This document shows positions 47,116-56,492 of a stretch of 64,000 nucleotides of DNA, in pieces. Below the pieces are notes generated by a model that made no database searches, was not told where the DNA came from, and saw nothing but the letters and a program-made list of their open reading frames with translations. The stretch is from Alphaproteobacteria bacterium. Its GTDB lineage: Bacteria; Pseudomonadota; Alphaproteobacteria; Micavibrionales; Micavibrionaceae. The translations under genes were made by a program, and so were the position numbers. The stretch covers positions 186,001 to 250,000 of the forward strand of contig JAGRKE010000014.1 in NCBI GenBank assembly GCA_020442385.1. Direction: 5' to 3'. Position 1 is the first letter of the stretch; each line of letters begins with the position of its first letter.

Positions 47116-47505
47116 TTACTTCTTCTTGGCGGGTTGCTCTTTCATCAGCGGCGAACTCATACCCTGCAACGTATTACGCACGGCGGTCACTTTCAGGCCA
47201 TTGCCCAAATTCACAACCACTTCGGAATTGCCCTCTTCGATTTTTTCAATCGTGCCGACAAGACCGCCGCCGGTGACAACCCTATCGCCCTTTTTCAAAC
47301 CGCTCAGCATTTCACTATGCTCGCGGAAACGCTTTTGCTGAGGACGGATCAGCAGGATGTAAAACAGCACAACCAGCACCAGCACCAGCCCCATATTATA
47401 CGCGAAAGACTGCATCGGGCTGGGCGCCATAACGGTATCACCGCCCTGAACCATAACCTCTTCCCCGATCTCCACGGCCTGCGCATAGGCTTTTGATATC
47501 AGCAT
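47116..47505 (-). CDS. yajC: preprotein translocase subunit YajC
   Basis: Small SecDF-associated membrane protein of 129 residues. One membrane helix (about 37-54, LVLVLVVLFYILLIRPQQKRF) is followed by the cytoplasmic domain with GDRVVTGGGLVGTIEKI. The N-terminal 30 residues are longer than in E. coli. It is the first gene of yajC-secD-secF. The 139-base gap upstream to nlpD holds no recognised signal. Confidence 0.95.
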   Translation of the reverse strand: MLISKAYAQAVEIGEEVMVQGGDTVMAPSPMQSFAYNMGLVLVLVVLFYILLIRPQQKRFREHSEMLSGLKKGDRVVTGGGLVGTIEKIEEGNSEVVVNLGNGLKVTAVRNTLQGMSSPLMKEQPAKKK

Positions 47506-47644
47506 TTAAATGCTCCTTAAACTTTGATTCTTGAATTAACGAAAGCGACTATAAACACCTGCGCGCCAAAAACAAGAGCCGCACATTAAAGAGAACACAA
47601 AGCGTTCTGGATAATCTTGAAAGCCCATTTATCGAAGAATGCCG

Positions 47645-48613
47645 TTAATCCATATACCTGGCCGGATTCAAAGCTTCCGTCCCGCGCCGCACCTCAAAAT
47701 GCAGTTGCGGACTGTCAACCGAACCGGTTGAGCCGACCGTGCCGATTGTCTGGCCCGCGCGCACGACCTGCCCGCGCTGCGCCATCATTTGGTCCATATG
47801 GGCATACGCGGTCATCCAGCGGTTATCATGACGGATCAAGATCAAATTCCCCGAGCCCTTCAGCTCGTTCCCTGCATAAACAATCACGCCGTTATCCGCC
47901 GCACGCACGGGCGCACCCTTGGGCGCTTTGATATTAATCCCATCATTATGCAGGCCGTTTTTCTTCGGGCCGTAAGAGGAAATAATACTGCCATCGACGG
48001 GCTTGCGGAACTTGCTGGATGAACGCTTGGGCGTTTGCGCCGTGATCTTGGTTTTCTTCACGGGCGCGGTGCGGGCCATGCGATCTTCCGCCTCTTGCGG
48101 CTGGCTATAGGTAGGCTTCTGGCCGGGAGTAACAATATCCGCCGTCGTGCTCTGCGGCGCGGCTCTCGCAATCGCGCCGCCAACCGCGCTTGAGGTTTTG
48201 CGCGTAACCGAAGGCAGTTTCAAAACCTGCCCGACATGCAATTCATACGGCGCGCTCAGATTATTCTGCTGCGCGATGCTGGTCGTGCTTACACCAAAAA
48301 TTCGCGAAATCGTATAGAGCGAGTCGTGCAGGCGCACGCGGTATTCCTGCGGCGGCGGCAAGCGCAGGCGCTGCCCGTCCTCCAGATTAAAGGGCGCCTG
48401 CAAATTGTTCGTCACCGCGATGTCTTGCAGTGCGATGTTATAGCGCTGCGAGATACTCCACAACGTATCGCCCGGCAAAACCGTGTGCACGCCCGTCGCG
48501 CCCGGCCCTTCCTTCGTGCCGAAATGCGTCGCTGGCGCGGGGCTCTGGCTCCCGACCAAATTACAACTGGAAATCATTAAGGCTGACGCACAAAGCAGGA
48601 TTAGCTTTTTCAT
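47645..48613 (-). CDS. nlpD: NlpD-type lipoprotein with two LysM domains and a degenerate LytM domain
   Basis: A 322-residue outer-membrane or periplasmic lipoprotein: lipobox LMISSC with C17, LysM 1 (about 43-88, HTVLPGDTLWSISQRYN), LysM 2 (about 90-135), a disordered linker, and a C-terminal LytM/M23 domain (about 205-320). The first metal-binding motif (HxGxD in active enzymes) reads NDGIN here, so it is probably an activator of cell-wall amidases rather than a peptidase. It lies after pcm, as in the pcm-nlpD order of many proteobacteria. Confidence 0.9.
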   Translation of the reverse strand: MKKLILLCASALMISSCNLVGSQSPAPATHFGTKEGPGATGVHTVLPGDTLWSISQRYNIALQDIAVTNNLQAPFNLEDGQRLRLPPPQEYRVRLHDSLYTISRIFGVSTTSIAQQNNLSAPYELHVGQVLKLPSVTRKTSSAVGGAIARAAPQSTTADIVTPGQKPTYSQPQEAEDRMARTAPVKKTKITAQTPKRSSSKFRKPVDGSIISSYGPKKNGLHNDGINIKAPKGAPVRAADNGVIVYAGNELKGSGNLILIRHDNRWMTAYAHMDQMMAQRGQVVRAGQTIGTVGSTGSVDSPQLHFEVRRGTEALNPARYMD

Positions 48614-48663
48614 GACACAAGTTTACACCGTGTAAATTAAATGCACCAGTGAAGCGGCAATAG

Positions 48664-48783
48664 ATTTCCCGAAGAATGAGGCGAAAATTTAGTTTTTCGA
48701 GAACCGTATCGCAGAATATTCAGACATATTTGAGAAACGGAACGCGCAAAAAAACTGAATTTGCAGCCCATTATGCGGGAAAT
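48664..48783 (-). repeat. covarying palindromic element, copy D
   Basis: Helices: ATTTCCCG (48664) with CGGGAAAT (48776), perfect; AAATTTAGTTTTT (48685) with AAAAACTGAATTT (48750), 12 of 13; CCGT (48704) with ACGG (48737); AATAT (48715) with ATATT (48726), loop TCAGAC. The right end touches the first base of the pcm stop. Same conserved strands as copies A-C. Confidence 0.9.
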
Positions 48784-49457
48784 TAGGCCGCTTCATCATC
48801 AGGGGCGATGTCGGGAAGGAGTGGTACAAATCTTACAGGCATAACATCCTTCACGGCGGTCGTTTCCACCGCATCTTTTTTATAAAGCTTTAGCACCTGC
48901 CCGTCCTCACCACCAACAGGGATAATCATCATCCCGCCGATCTTGAGCTGGTCGAGCAGTTTTTGCGGCGGCTTTTCGCGCGCAGCCGCTGTGACAATAA
49001 TCTTATCAAAGGGCGCTTGGTCAATACCGTGCATGGTCGGCCAGCCCTTCATCCCATCCCCGGCCAACGCCGTGACATTGCGCAACTTCAAATCTTCCAG
49101 ACGCTGCTGCGCCGCCTTTTGCAGCGGCTTATGGCGCTCAATCGTATAAACCCGGCGGCATAGATGCGCCAGCACCGCCGTCTGGTATCCGCAGCCTGTA
49201 CCAATCTCCAGCACTTTATCCTGATCGGAGAGTTTGAGCGCCTGCGTCATCGTCGCCACGACCAGCGGCTGCGAAATCGTTTGCCCGCGCCCGATCGGCA
49301 GGGCCATATCATCCCACGCCTGATCCTTCACCGCGTCGGGCACGAAATAATCGCGCGGCACACGCTCCATCGCGCCCAGAACAGACGCATCGGTGATGCC
49401 CTTTTTGCGCAACTCCATAATCAGCCGGATACGTTTATTAATGTCCTGCGTGTTCAT
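48783..49457 (-). CDS. pcm: protein-L-isoaspartate O-methyltransferase
   Basis: Repairs isoaspartyl residues using SAM. The length is 224 residues. Seen: [13 protein letters not shown], the SAM loop [25 protein letters not shown], and the downstream GDGMKGWP segment. The ATG overlaps the serS stop (ATGA). surE, which normally lies between serS and pcm in related genomes, is absent. The C-terminus is acidic and ends at palindromic copy D. Confidence 0.94.
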   Translation of the reverse strand: MNTQDINKRIRLIMELRKKGITDASVLGAMERVPRDYFVPDAVKDQAWDDMALPIGRGQTISQPLVVATMTQALKLSDQDKVLEIGTGCGYQTAVLAHLCRRVYTIERHKPLQKAAQQRLEDLKLRNVTALAGDGMKGWPTMHGIDQAPFDKIIVTAAAREKPPQKLLDQLKIGGMMIIPVGGEDGQVLKLYKKDAVETTAVKDVMPVRFVPLLPDIAPDDEAA

Positions 49458-50728
49458 GATTTTGTGATTTTTTCAATTCCGCCCATATAGGGTTTGAGCA
49501 CCTCCGGCACAAATACGCCGCCATCGGCAGGGTCGTAGTAATTCTCAATCACCGCGATCAGTGCGCGGCCCACGGCAACGCCTGAACCGTTCAGCGTGTG
49601 AACGAATTCAGTGTTCTTCTCACCTTTACGCTTGAAACGCGCTTTCATACGGCGCGCTTGAAAATCACCGCAATTGGACACGCTGGAAATCTCGCGATAG
49701 GTCTCCTGCCCCGGCAGCCACACTTCAATGTCATAGGTCTTGGTCGCGCCAAAGCCCGTGTCACCGCTACACAGCACCACGGTGCGATACGGCAGCTCCA
49801 GCAATTGCAGAACTTTTTCCGCGCACTGAGTCATATATTCATGCTCGTTTTGGCTTTCCTCGGGCGTGGTAATGCTCACCAGCTCCACCTTATAAAATTG
49901 ATGCTGACGCAGCATCCCGCGCGTATCCTTACCCGCGCTTCCGGCTTCGGAGCGGAAACATGGCGTGAACGCGGTGAAGCGCTTATTCAACTCATCCTCT
50001 TCCAGAATGCTGTCGGCGACAATATTCGTCAGCGGCACCTCTGATGTAGGGATCAGCCAGTGATCGGTTTCTTTAGAACGAAACAAATCCTCCGCAAATT
50101 TCGGCAACTGCCCCGTCCCGAACAGCGCATTATCACGCACCAGCAGCGGTGGAGACACTTCCGTAAAGCCGTGCTGCCCCGTATGCGTATCAAGGAAGAA
50201 TTGCGCCAGCGCCCGCTCCATGCGTGCCAAACCACCGCTCAGCAGTGTAAAGCGCGCGCCGGACATTTTGGCCGCCGTTTCAAAATCCATCTGCCCCAGT
50301 GCTTCACCAATCTCACCATGGTCAGGGCCGCTTTTATGCTTAATCTCACCCCATTTACGCACTTCAACATTGCCGCTCTCATCTTCGCCGTCAGGGACCT
50401 GCGCATTCAAAATATTAGGCAATCCCGCCAAATGCTGGTTCAAACTTTCCGCCAACGTGCGCTCGCGCTCCTCCAGCGCGACCATCTCATCTTTCATACG
50501 CGCAACGGCGTCCATCTGCTCTTGCGCATCGCCACCGGATTTTTTGATCTCGCCAATCTTTTGGGATTCTTCATTGCGCTTGGCCTGAAGCTCCTGCAAC
50601 TGCGTTTGCACGGCGCGGCGCTCCTCATCCAGCTTTAAAATCGCTGGCGTTTGCGCCTCCAGCCCACGGCGGGCCCAGCCTTTATCAAAATCTTCGGGGT
50701 TTTCGCGTATGGCACGAATATCAAACAT
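49454..50728 (-). CDS. serS: seryl-tRNA synthetase
   Basis: Class II synthetase of 424 residues. The N-terminal coiled coil (about 28-100, [20 protein letters not shown] onwards) docks the long variable arm of tRNA-Ser. Class II motifs 2 and 3 are seen in [21 protein letters not shown] and [15 protein letters not shown]. The start at 50728 is the family [10 protein letters not shown]; in-frame codons upstream are not needed. It is divergent from the N-formylglutamate amidohydrolase, with 77 bases between starts. Confidence 0.97.
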   Translation of the reverse strand: MFDIRAIRENPEDFDKGWARRGLEAQTPAILKLDEERRAVQTQLQELQAKRNEESQKIGEIKKSGGDAQEQMDAVARMKDEMVALEERERTLAESLNQHLAGLPNILNAQVPDGEDESGNVEVRKWGEIKHKSGPDHGEIGEALGQMDFETAAKMSGARFTLLSGGLARMERALAQFFLDTHTGQHGFTEVSPPLLVRDNALFGTGQLPKFAEDLFRSKETDHWLIPTSEVPLTNIVADSILEEDELNKRFTAFTPCFRSEAGSAGKDTRGMLRQHQFYKVELVSITTPEESQNEHEYMTQCAEKVLQLLELPYRTVVLCSGDTGFGATKTYDIEVWLPGQETYREISSVSNCGDFQARRMKARFKRKGEKNTEFVHTLNGSGVAVGRALIAVIENYYDPADGGVFVPEVLKPYMGGIEKITKS

Positions 50729-50805
50729 GTTTTGACCTTTAACTCTTATTTGCCCTATATAGCTATTAGGTATTACGCCGCTCATCAAGGGATAACAAGA
50801 ACTCA

Positions 50806-51684
50806 ATGGATAAAATCTTCGAAATTTTTGCGCCGGAAAATCCGCTGCCGCTGATCTTTGATTCACCGCATAGCGGCACTATCCACCCGGATGATTTCGG
50901 CTATGCCTGCACAGAAGACGATCTGGAGCGCACGGAAGACAAATTCGTTGATGATCTTTTTGAAAGCGCGCCGGACCACGGCGCAACCTTGCTGATCGCA
51001 AAAGTCTCGCGCAGCTATATTGATCTCAACCGCGCGCCCGATGATGTCGACCCGATGCTGATCGAGGGCGAATGGCCCTTTGGCGAGATCAAGCCCACAC
51101 CGCGCTCCGCCGCCGGGATCGGCCTGCTGCGCCGCCTGATCAAGCCCGGCGTGCCGGTTTATGATCGCAAGCTTTCCCCCGAAGAAGTTATGGAGCGGGT
51201 AAAAAAATATTACATCCCCTATCACAAAACGCTGGCCGAATTGATGAACGAAGCGCATTACAATTACGGGCAAGTCTGGCATGTGAATTGCCACTCCATG
51301 CCCTCAACCAGCGCGCGCACCAAACGCGCCATCGGCTTTGTCGGGAACGAGCCGCAAACACCCGACTTTGTTATCGGCAACCGCGACGGCACCACCGCCG
51401 GGCCGGATTTTACCCGCGCCGTGAAAGAGCATTTGGAAGATTTAGGCTACGCCGTGGCGCTGAATGACCCGTTTAAAGGCGTGGAACTGGTGGAGCGCTA
51501 TTCCATGCCAACCGCTGGCCGTCACTCCATTCAGCTGGAAATCAATAAGGCACTGTTCATGGACGAAGCCACAAACAAAAAAGATACGAAAAAATACAAG
51601 GGCTTTAAGGCCGATATCGAAACGCTCATAAAATTCTGCGCCGATTACGCCCGCTCCAACCTGCGCGAACTGGCGGCGGATTAA
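50806..51684 (+). CDS. N-formylglutamate amidohydrolase family protein
   Basis: Zinc-dependent hydrolase of the HutG family, which makes glutamate and formate at the end of histidine degradation, though many relatives act on other N-acyl amino acids. The length is 292 residues. Seen: [14 protein letters not shown] near the N-terminus with the metal-binding His, a VDPMLIEG segment, VNCHSMPS, and [18 protein letters not shown] at the C-terminus. No other hut gene is in the window, so the role in histidine use is not supported here. Confidence 0.9.
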   Translation: MDKIFEIFAPENPLPLIFDSPHSGTIHPDDFGYACTEDDLERTEDKFVDDLFESAPDHGATLLIAKVSRSYIDLNRAPDDVDPMLIEGEWPFGEIKPTPRSAAGIGLLRRLIKPGVPVYDRKLSPEEVMERVKKYYIPYHKTLAELMNEAHYNYGQVWHVNCHSMPSTSARTKRAIGFVGNEPQTPDFVIGNRDGTTAGPDFTRAVKEHLEDLGYAVALNDPFKGVELVERYSMPTAGRHSIQLEINKALFMDEATNKKDTKKYKGFKADIETLIKFCADYARSNLRELAAD

Positions 51685-52466
51685 ACAACATTCTTAAGAT
51701 GAGCAACACCGTCAACAGGCGGGGCATTTTTACGGCGCTCAACCTGTTCTTTACGATACAGAGCATCAAGGAAATCAATATCCTTTAGATGGGCGTCCGT
51801 CATTGGTGAGCATTCATCCCAATTACTTAATATCTCAAGGCGCTGCCTGATGTTTTCCTTCATAGTGCTGGGCACGAAATGAGCGCCCCCATGCTCAATA
51901 CTATGCAAAGTCGAGCGTAGACCGAACTCATGACGCACAGCCCCCAACCGCATAAAGTTTACATACCGTTGCTCTGTCGGCGTTAAAGCAAACCAAGTCC
52001 CTTTTTTCATGATGCTTCTATCGCCAGAATAAGCCTTCATTAACAAAGAACCCGCAGGCAATATCTTCTCTTTCTTTGATAGATAGTTAGAAAGCCCTCT
52101 TAAGCCCTTTGCCCAGACGGCCTTTTCCGCGTAGCTATCATCCAGATACCGCATGCCCGATGGCGCCTTTATCTTGATTGCATTTTTTATGCGGCGCGCT
52201 TGGTAGATAAAAGGATCAGCTTCAACGTCCCCTAAATTGTTCATTTTCAAAGACAACGGTTTTAACTTGGCATGCGCGGCAAAAAAGAAATCATCTGACA
52301 GCGCTATGATATCAGTTGGGGTAAGAGAAACCTTCTCTTCAGACGGAACAAGAACGCCACGACCAAGGTTGCTTGCTGTGACACCGTCAAACAGCTCAGC
52401 CGCGCCCAAGCGAAAAATATTTGTAAGCTCTATATAGCTGCCCTGATATGGCGTATATGTTCTCAT
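51681..52466 (-). CDS. hypothetical protein, 261 aa
   Basis: Not recognised. A soluble, mixed alpha/beta protein with no signal peptide. It contains aromatic-rich segments (MRTYTPYQGSYIELTNIF; LSDDFFFAAHAKL) and a C-terminal half with conserved-looking His residues (LHSIEHGGAHFVPS) that might bind metal. It shares TTAA with the convergent upstream gene end at 51681-51684. No convincing promoter -10 was found downstream of a TTGACA at 52530-52525 on its strand. Confidence 0.65.
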   Translation of the reverse strand: MRTYTPYQGSYIELTNIFRLGAAELFDGVTASNLGRGVLVPSEEKVSLTPTDIIALSDDFFFAAHAKLKPLSLKMNNLGDVEADPFIYQARRIKNAIKIKAPSGMRYLDDSYAEKAVWAKGLRGLSNYLSKKEKILPAGSLLMKAYSGDRSIMKKGTWFALTPTEQRYVNFMRLGAVRHEFGLRSTLHSIEHGGAHFVPSTMKENIRQRLEILSNWDECSPMTDAHLKDIDFLDALYRKEQVERRKNAPPVDGVAHLKNVV

Positions 52467-52526
52467 GACCGTTCAAAAAATTTATGGCTAAATATGATGT
52501 TTAAATGCCACAAAATTTATCTTATG

Positions 52527-53150
52527 TCAATAAAATATCTTGCCAAAAGCATCTTTAAGTGCAGCGTCCAATTCGGCCATCGGCACGTCGCGACCTAAAA
52601 GCTCTTTAAGAGAAGTCACGCCGAATTCTTTGATTCCACAGGGAATTATACCTTCGAAATGTGAAAGGTCCGGGCTTACATTTATCGATACACCATGTAG
52701 CGTTATCCAGTGACGCACCCGCACACCTATCGCGGCGATTTTCTTTTCTGTCCCGTCCGTTTCAACCCAAATTCCGATGCGCCCCTCGCGGCGCTCGCCC
52801 TGAATACCAAAACTCTTAAGCGCCTCGATAATCCAGTTTTCCAGCCCGCACACATACGCCTTCACATCCGGGCGCTTTTGCCGGCGCTTTAAATCCATCA
52901 TCACATAGGCAATGCGCTGGCCCGGCCCGTGATAGGTATATTCTCCGCCCCGCCCGGCCTCGAACACGGGAAAACGCGCATCGAGCAAATCGGGCGCTTT
53001 TGCGCTCGTCCCGGCGGTATAAAGCGGCGGATGTTCCAGCAACCAGACCAGATCGTCCTGCGCCCCCGCATGAATCGCCGCCACGCGCGCATCCATCGCG
53101 GCCAGCGCGTCCTCATACTCTACCAATTCCTCTGAAATTTTCCAATCCAT
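52527..53150 (-). CDS. lipB: octanoyl-[acyl-carrier-protein]-protein N-octanoyltransferase
   Basis: Transfers octanoyl from ACP to the lipoyl domains of dehydrogenases. The length is 207 residues. Seen: [12 protein letters not shown] (residues 68-79), catalytic K137 in KKIAAIG and the acyl-thioester C171 in PCGIKEFG. lipA, its usual partner in lipoate synthesis, is not in the window. It is followed by a divergent region with palindromic element E and tRNA-Leu. Confidence 0.95.
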   Translation of the reverse strand: MDWKISEELVEYEDALAAMDARVAAIHAGAQDDLVWLLEHPPLYTAGTSAKAPDLLDARFPVFEAGRGGEYTYHGPGQRIAYVMMDLKRRQKRPDVKAYVCGLENWIIEALKSFGIQGERREGRIGIWVETDGTEKKIAAIGVRVRHWITLHGVSINVSPDLSHFEGIIPCGIKEFGVTSLKELLGRDVPMAELDAALKDAFGKIFY

Positions 53151-53310
53151 AAGACAGCTATATAGCTACGCGCAGCACAAAACACAATTCAAACCCGTTT
53201 TTTCTGTGCATTGCGGCATATGAAGCCTGTTGCCTCACGCGGCGGCATCTGCTATCCCTTTGCGGGTTGTTTTCCATGACCTCATTAGGAAGGCAACCAC
53301 AAACGAAAGA

Positions 53311-53390
53311 TGTTTTCTTTTGAACAGGCGCAAGGAACGCCGCGTATACATCATACGCAAGTGACGAAGCAACGCATTCAAAAGAAAACA
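53311..53390 (+). repeat. 80-nt palindromic element E, upstream of tRNA-Leu
   Basis: A perfect 14-bp outer stem, TGTTTTCTTTTGAA (53311) with TTCAAAAGAAAACA (53377), an inner 6-bp stem GCGTAT/ATACGC (53342, 53353) with a 5-base loop, and unpaired strands of 17 and 18 bases (CAGGCGCAAGGAACGCC; AAGTGACGAAGCAACGCA). Element F beyond the tRNA has identical segment lengths with different stem sequences. The tRNA begins 10 bases after the element. Confidence 0.88.
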
Positions 53391-53400
53391 GATGAAGTTT

Positions 53401-53487
53401 GCGGCCGTGGCGGAATGGTAGACGCGCAGCGTTGAGGTCGCTGTGGGAGTAAATCCCGTGGAGGTTCAAGTCCTCTCGGCCGCACCA
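53401..53487 (+). tRNA. tRNA-Leu (anticodon GAG)
   Basis: An 87-nt class II tRNA with encoded CCA. Acceptor arm GCGGCCG/CGGCCGC, D-arm segment GGAATGGTAGACGC, anticodon stem CAGCG/CGCTG around loop TTGAGGT (anticodon GAG, reading CUC/CUU), long variable arm TGGGAGTAAATCCCGTG, T-arm GAGGTTCAAGTCCTC. It is preceded by element E and followed by element F. Structure was drawn by eye; a tRNA-scanner would settle details. Confidence 0.97.
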
Positions 53488-53511
53488 TTTATGAGTACAA
53501 AAGTCGCTTGA

Positions 53512-53591
53512 TTTTATTTTTGCAGCAGGCGCAAGCGACGCAGTGTAGAACGACTACATAAGGAGCGCGGCAACGCACTGCAAAAATAAAA
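53512..53591 (+). repeat. 80-nt palindromic element F, between tRNA-Leu and maeB
   Basis: Outer stem TTTTATTTTTGCAG (53512) with CTGCAAAAATAAAA (53578), 14 bp perfect; inner stem GTGTAG/CTACAT (53543, 53554) with one G-T pair and a 5-base loop; flanking strands CAGGCGCAAGCGACGCA and AAGGAGCGCGGCAACGCA. It ends against the AGGAAG ribosome-binding site of maeB. Confidence 0.88.
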
Positions 53592-53601
53592 GGAAGTGAC
53601 G

Positions 53602-55974
53602 ATGAGCAAGAAAAAAGACGATGCCTTCCGCCAACAGGCGCTGGATTACCACACGCAAAACGGTCGCCCCGGCAAGATCGCGATCAAGCCGACCAAGCCG
53701 CTGGCGACGCAAACCGACCTTGCTCTGGCGTATTCACCCGGTGTGGCCGTACCGTGTGAGGAAATCGCCAAAGATCCTCTGAAATCCTATGACTATACCG
53801 CGCGCGGCAATCTGGTCGCCGTTATCACCGAAGGCACCGCCGTTTTGGGGCTGGGCAATATCGGTGCGCTGGCCGCCAAGCCGGTGATGGAAGGGAAATC
53901 CGTCCTTTTTAAGAAATTCGCCAATATCGATTCCGTTGACGTTGAAGTCGATATGAACACGCAAATGGACCTTAGCGGGGATTACGAGCGTGAAGAATAC
54001 ATCCAGAAATTCGTCGATATCATCGCCTCGCTAGAGCCAACATACGGAGGCATTAACCTCGAAGATATCAAGGCCCCCGAATGTTTCGAGATTGAGCGCC
54101 GCCTGAAAGAGCGCATGAATATTCCCGTCTTCCATGATGACCAACACGGAACAGCCATCATCGTAACCGCCGCCTTTAAAAACTGGCTGGAATGGTCGGG
54201 CCGCGACATCAAGAAACTGAAATTGGTGTGCTCGGGCGCGGGCGCGTCTGCTATTTCATGCCTGACCCTGCTGGTTGAGGCGGGCCTTCGACGCGAAAAC
54301 ATCATCATTTGCGACCGCAAGGGCGTGGTCTATAAAGGCCGCAACGAAAGCATGGACCCGCAAAAAGAGATGTTCGCGGCTGATACCAAGCACCGCGAAA
54401 TCCGCCAAGCCATCAAGGGTGCCGATATCTTCCTCGGCCTGTCCGGCCCCGGCGCGGTGGATAAGGATATGATCAAATCCATGGGCAAAAAGCCGCTGAT
54501 TATGACGCTGGCCAACCCGACCCCGGAAATCATGCCCGAGGACGCCAAGGCGGCTAAACCCGATGCGATCATCTGTACGGGCCGCTCTGATTATCCGAAC
54601 CAGGTGAACAATGTTTTGTGCTTCCCGTTCCTTTTCCGCGGCGCGCTTGATGTCGGCGCGACCAAAATTAACGAGGAAATGAAACTGGCCTGCGTCGAAG
54701 CCATTGCCATGCTCGCGCGCAAAGAAGTCTCCGCCGAAGTCGCCAAAGTTTACCGCGATGAAAATCTAACTTTCGGCCCGGATTATCTGATCCCCAAGCC
54801 GTTTGATCCACGCCTGATTGTTGATCTGCCGATTGCCGTGGCCAAGGCTGCAATGAAAAGCGGCGTTGCAACGCGCCCGATTACCGATTTCGATGCTTAT
54901 GAGATGAAACTGCGCCAATTCTTCATCCGCTCACAGCTGGTGATGAACCCGATCTTCAAGCGCGCAGAAGAAAATCCGAAGCGCGTTGTCTATTGCGAGG
55001 GCGAGGAAGACCGCGTCTTGCAAGCTGTTCAAACCGCTGTTGATGAAAATCTTGCCAAGCCGATCCTCATCGGGCGTAAAAAAGTGGTCGAAAGACGCAT
55101 CAAGCATCTCGGCCTGCGTATGAAGGTCGGCCAAGACTTGCAGCTGATCGATCCTGAGGATGATCCGCGCTACCGCGATTATTGGGAAACCTATCACAAA
55201 ATCATGGAGCGCCGCGGCGTAACCCAAGCCAAGGCCCGCGATATTGTGCGCACAAACACCACCGTGATCGGCACGCTGCTGGTTTATAAAAACGAGGCTG
55301 ATGCGGTGATTGCCGGAACAACCGGCCAATACCGTGAACATATGGAAGACATTATTGATATTGTCGGCCTGAAGCCGGGCGTTGAAACCCCGGCCGCGCT
55401 CAGCATCCTGTTGCTCTCAAAAGGCACATATTTCTTCTGCGATACGCAAGTAAACCCGAACCCCAGCGTCTCACAACTTTCCGAGATGACATTGATGGCG
55501 GCGGAAAAGGTGCGCCGTTTCGGGATTAAACCGAAGGTCGCTCTCCTGTCGCATTCCAATTTTGGTGACACTGATTGTGAATCCGCCCAAAAAATGCGCG
55601 ACTCTTTCTGTGATTTGCGCCGCCGCGATCCTGAACTGGAAATCGATGGCGAGATGAGCGCCGATCTGGCCCTGTCCGAGAAATTGCGCGAGAGCGTGAT
55701 GCCCAATTCACGCCTGAGCGGTGAAGCCAACCTGTTTGTCATGCCTAATATAGAATCCGCCAATATCAGCTTTAATATGATGCGCATTCTGGCAGACGGC
55801 ATTTCTATCGGCCCGCTCTTGCTGGGGGTTGCGCGTCCGTGCTTCATCACCACACCGTCCGTGACAACCCGCGGCATGATCAACATGACCGCGCTGGCAA
55901 CCGTCGGCGCACAGGTGTTTGAAGAGGAAATGGCGGATGATAACACCCACAACATCCTGCGCCACGTTCAATAG
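53602..55974 (+). CDS. maeB: NADP-dependent malic enzyme with C-terminal phosphotransacetylase-like domain
   Basis: Decarboxylates malate to pyruvate. The 790-residue MaeB type carries a malic-enzyme domain (about 1-420) and a phosphate acetyltransferase-like regulatory domain (about 440-770). Seen: [33 protein letters not shown] (divalent metal and substrate region), and [11 protein letters not shown]. The start at 53602 follows AGGAAG. It lies just after element F and is probably monocistronic; transcription from the tRNA promoter is possible. Confidence 0.95.
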   Translation: MSKKKDDAFRQQALDYHTQNGRPGKIAIKPTKPLATQTDLALAYSPGVAVPCEEIAKDPLKSYDYTARGNLVAVITEGTAVLGLGNIGALAAKPVMEGKSVLFKKFANIDSVDVEVDMNTQMDLSGDYEREEYIQKFVDIIASLEPTYGGINLEDIKAPECFEIERRLKERMNIPVFHDDQHGTAIIVTAAFKNWLEWSGRDIKKLKLVCSGAGASAISCLTLLVEAGLRRENIIICDRKGVVYKGRNESMDPQKEMFAADTKHREIRQAIKGADIFLGLSGPGAVDKDMIKSMGKKPLIMTLANPTPEIMPEDAKAAKPDAIICTGRSDYPNQVNNVLCFPFLFRGALDVGATKINEEMKLACVEAIAMLARKEVSAEVAKVYRDENLTFGPDYLIPKPFDPRLIVDLPIAVAKAAMKSGVATRPITDFDAYEMKLRQFFIRSQLVMNPIFKRAEENPKRVVYCEGEEDRVLQAVQTAVDENLAKPILIGRKKVVERRIKHLGLRMKVGQDLQLIDPEDDPRYRDYWETYHKIMERRGVTQAKARDIVRTNTTVIGTLLVYKNEADAVIAGTTGQYREHMEDIIDIVGLKPGVETPAALSILLLSKGTYFFCDTQVNPNPSVSQLSEMTLMAAEKVRRFGIKPKVALLSHSNFGDTDCESAQKMRDSFCDLRRRDPELEIDGEMSADLALSEKLRESVMPNSRLSGEANLFVMPNIESANISFNMMRILADGISIGPLLLGVARPCFITTPSVTTRGMINMTALATVGAQVFEEEMADDNTHNILRHVQ

Positions 55975-55977
55975 CGG

Positions 55978-56319
55978 CTATCTCTCATAAAAGAAGTAGT
56001 GATCGCTGCCTAAATTTTTGGTCGGGCTTTTGGGAACAAAGTCATAAAAATTATGCTCTTTTTCTGCAAATCTGTTCTGGGCATCTTCCTGATAGCCCGT
56101 CTTATAAACCTCGACCATAACGCCGGATTCTGAATTTTTGAAAAGATAGCTTCTGACTGTCCTGTAATAACTTACATTGGCTATTTCATGGGCAGACAAT
56201 TCCCAGTCTTCCGCAGAACAATCATTATAGTGCTTCGTCAAAAACTTCTTGATGCGGCTAACATCCTTTTTGACGTTTTTTTCGAGCTTTGATTTCGTGT
56301 TTTTTACACTTTTAACCAT
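55978..56319 (-). CDS. hypothetical protein, 113 aa
   Basis: Not recognised. A small basic protein (KSVKNTKSKLEKNVKKDVSRIKKF at the start) with a C-terminal half rich in aromatic residues (YYRTVRSYLF; YDFVPKS; YFFYER). No signal peptide. Upstream on its strand, TTGACA (56371-56366) is present but its -10 is unclear, and AAAAGGCAA is near the ATG. It is convergent with maeB, with 3 bases between stops. Locally A+T-rich. Confidence 0.6.
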   Translation of the reverse strand: MVKSVKNTKSKLEKNVKKDVSRIKKFLTKHYNDCSAEDWELSAHEIANVSYYRTVRSYLFKNSESGVMVEVYKTGYQEDAQNRFAEKEHNFYDFVPKSPTKNLGSDHYFFYER

Positions 56320-56492
56320 TGTATTTGCCTTTTAATGGCAATGTTTTAATATAAAATATGCAATATGTCAAATAAAAAACACTCTAAACTCTCGCTATTT
56401 TTCTTCTCGAATTCATATACCCGCTTGATCTTACCCCCCTTTTTGTGGTCTTTTCAGGGCGCGCATCTGCACGAAACCTTTGTGAGGCCGAA

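Noticed and set aside
52501..52530. Promoter for the 51681-52466 gene using TTGACA at 52530-52525
   Set aside because: No acceptable -10 sequence at a 16-18 base distance.
53156..53167. 12-bp palindrome AGCTATATAGCT upstream of lipB
   Set aside because: A single short palindrome with no second copy or promoter geometry; not enough to call an operator.
53158..53469. 103-codon open frame on the minus strand across the tRNA region
   Set aside because: It runs through tRNA-Leu and element E and has no ribosome-binding site, so it is not a gene.
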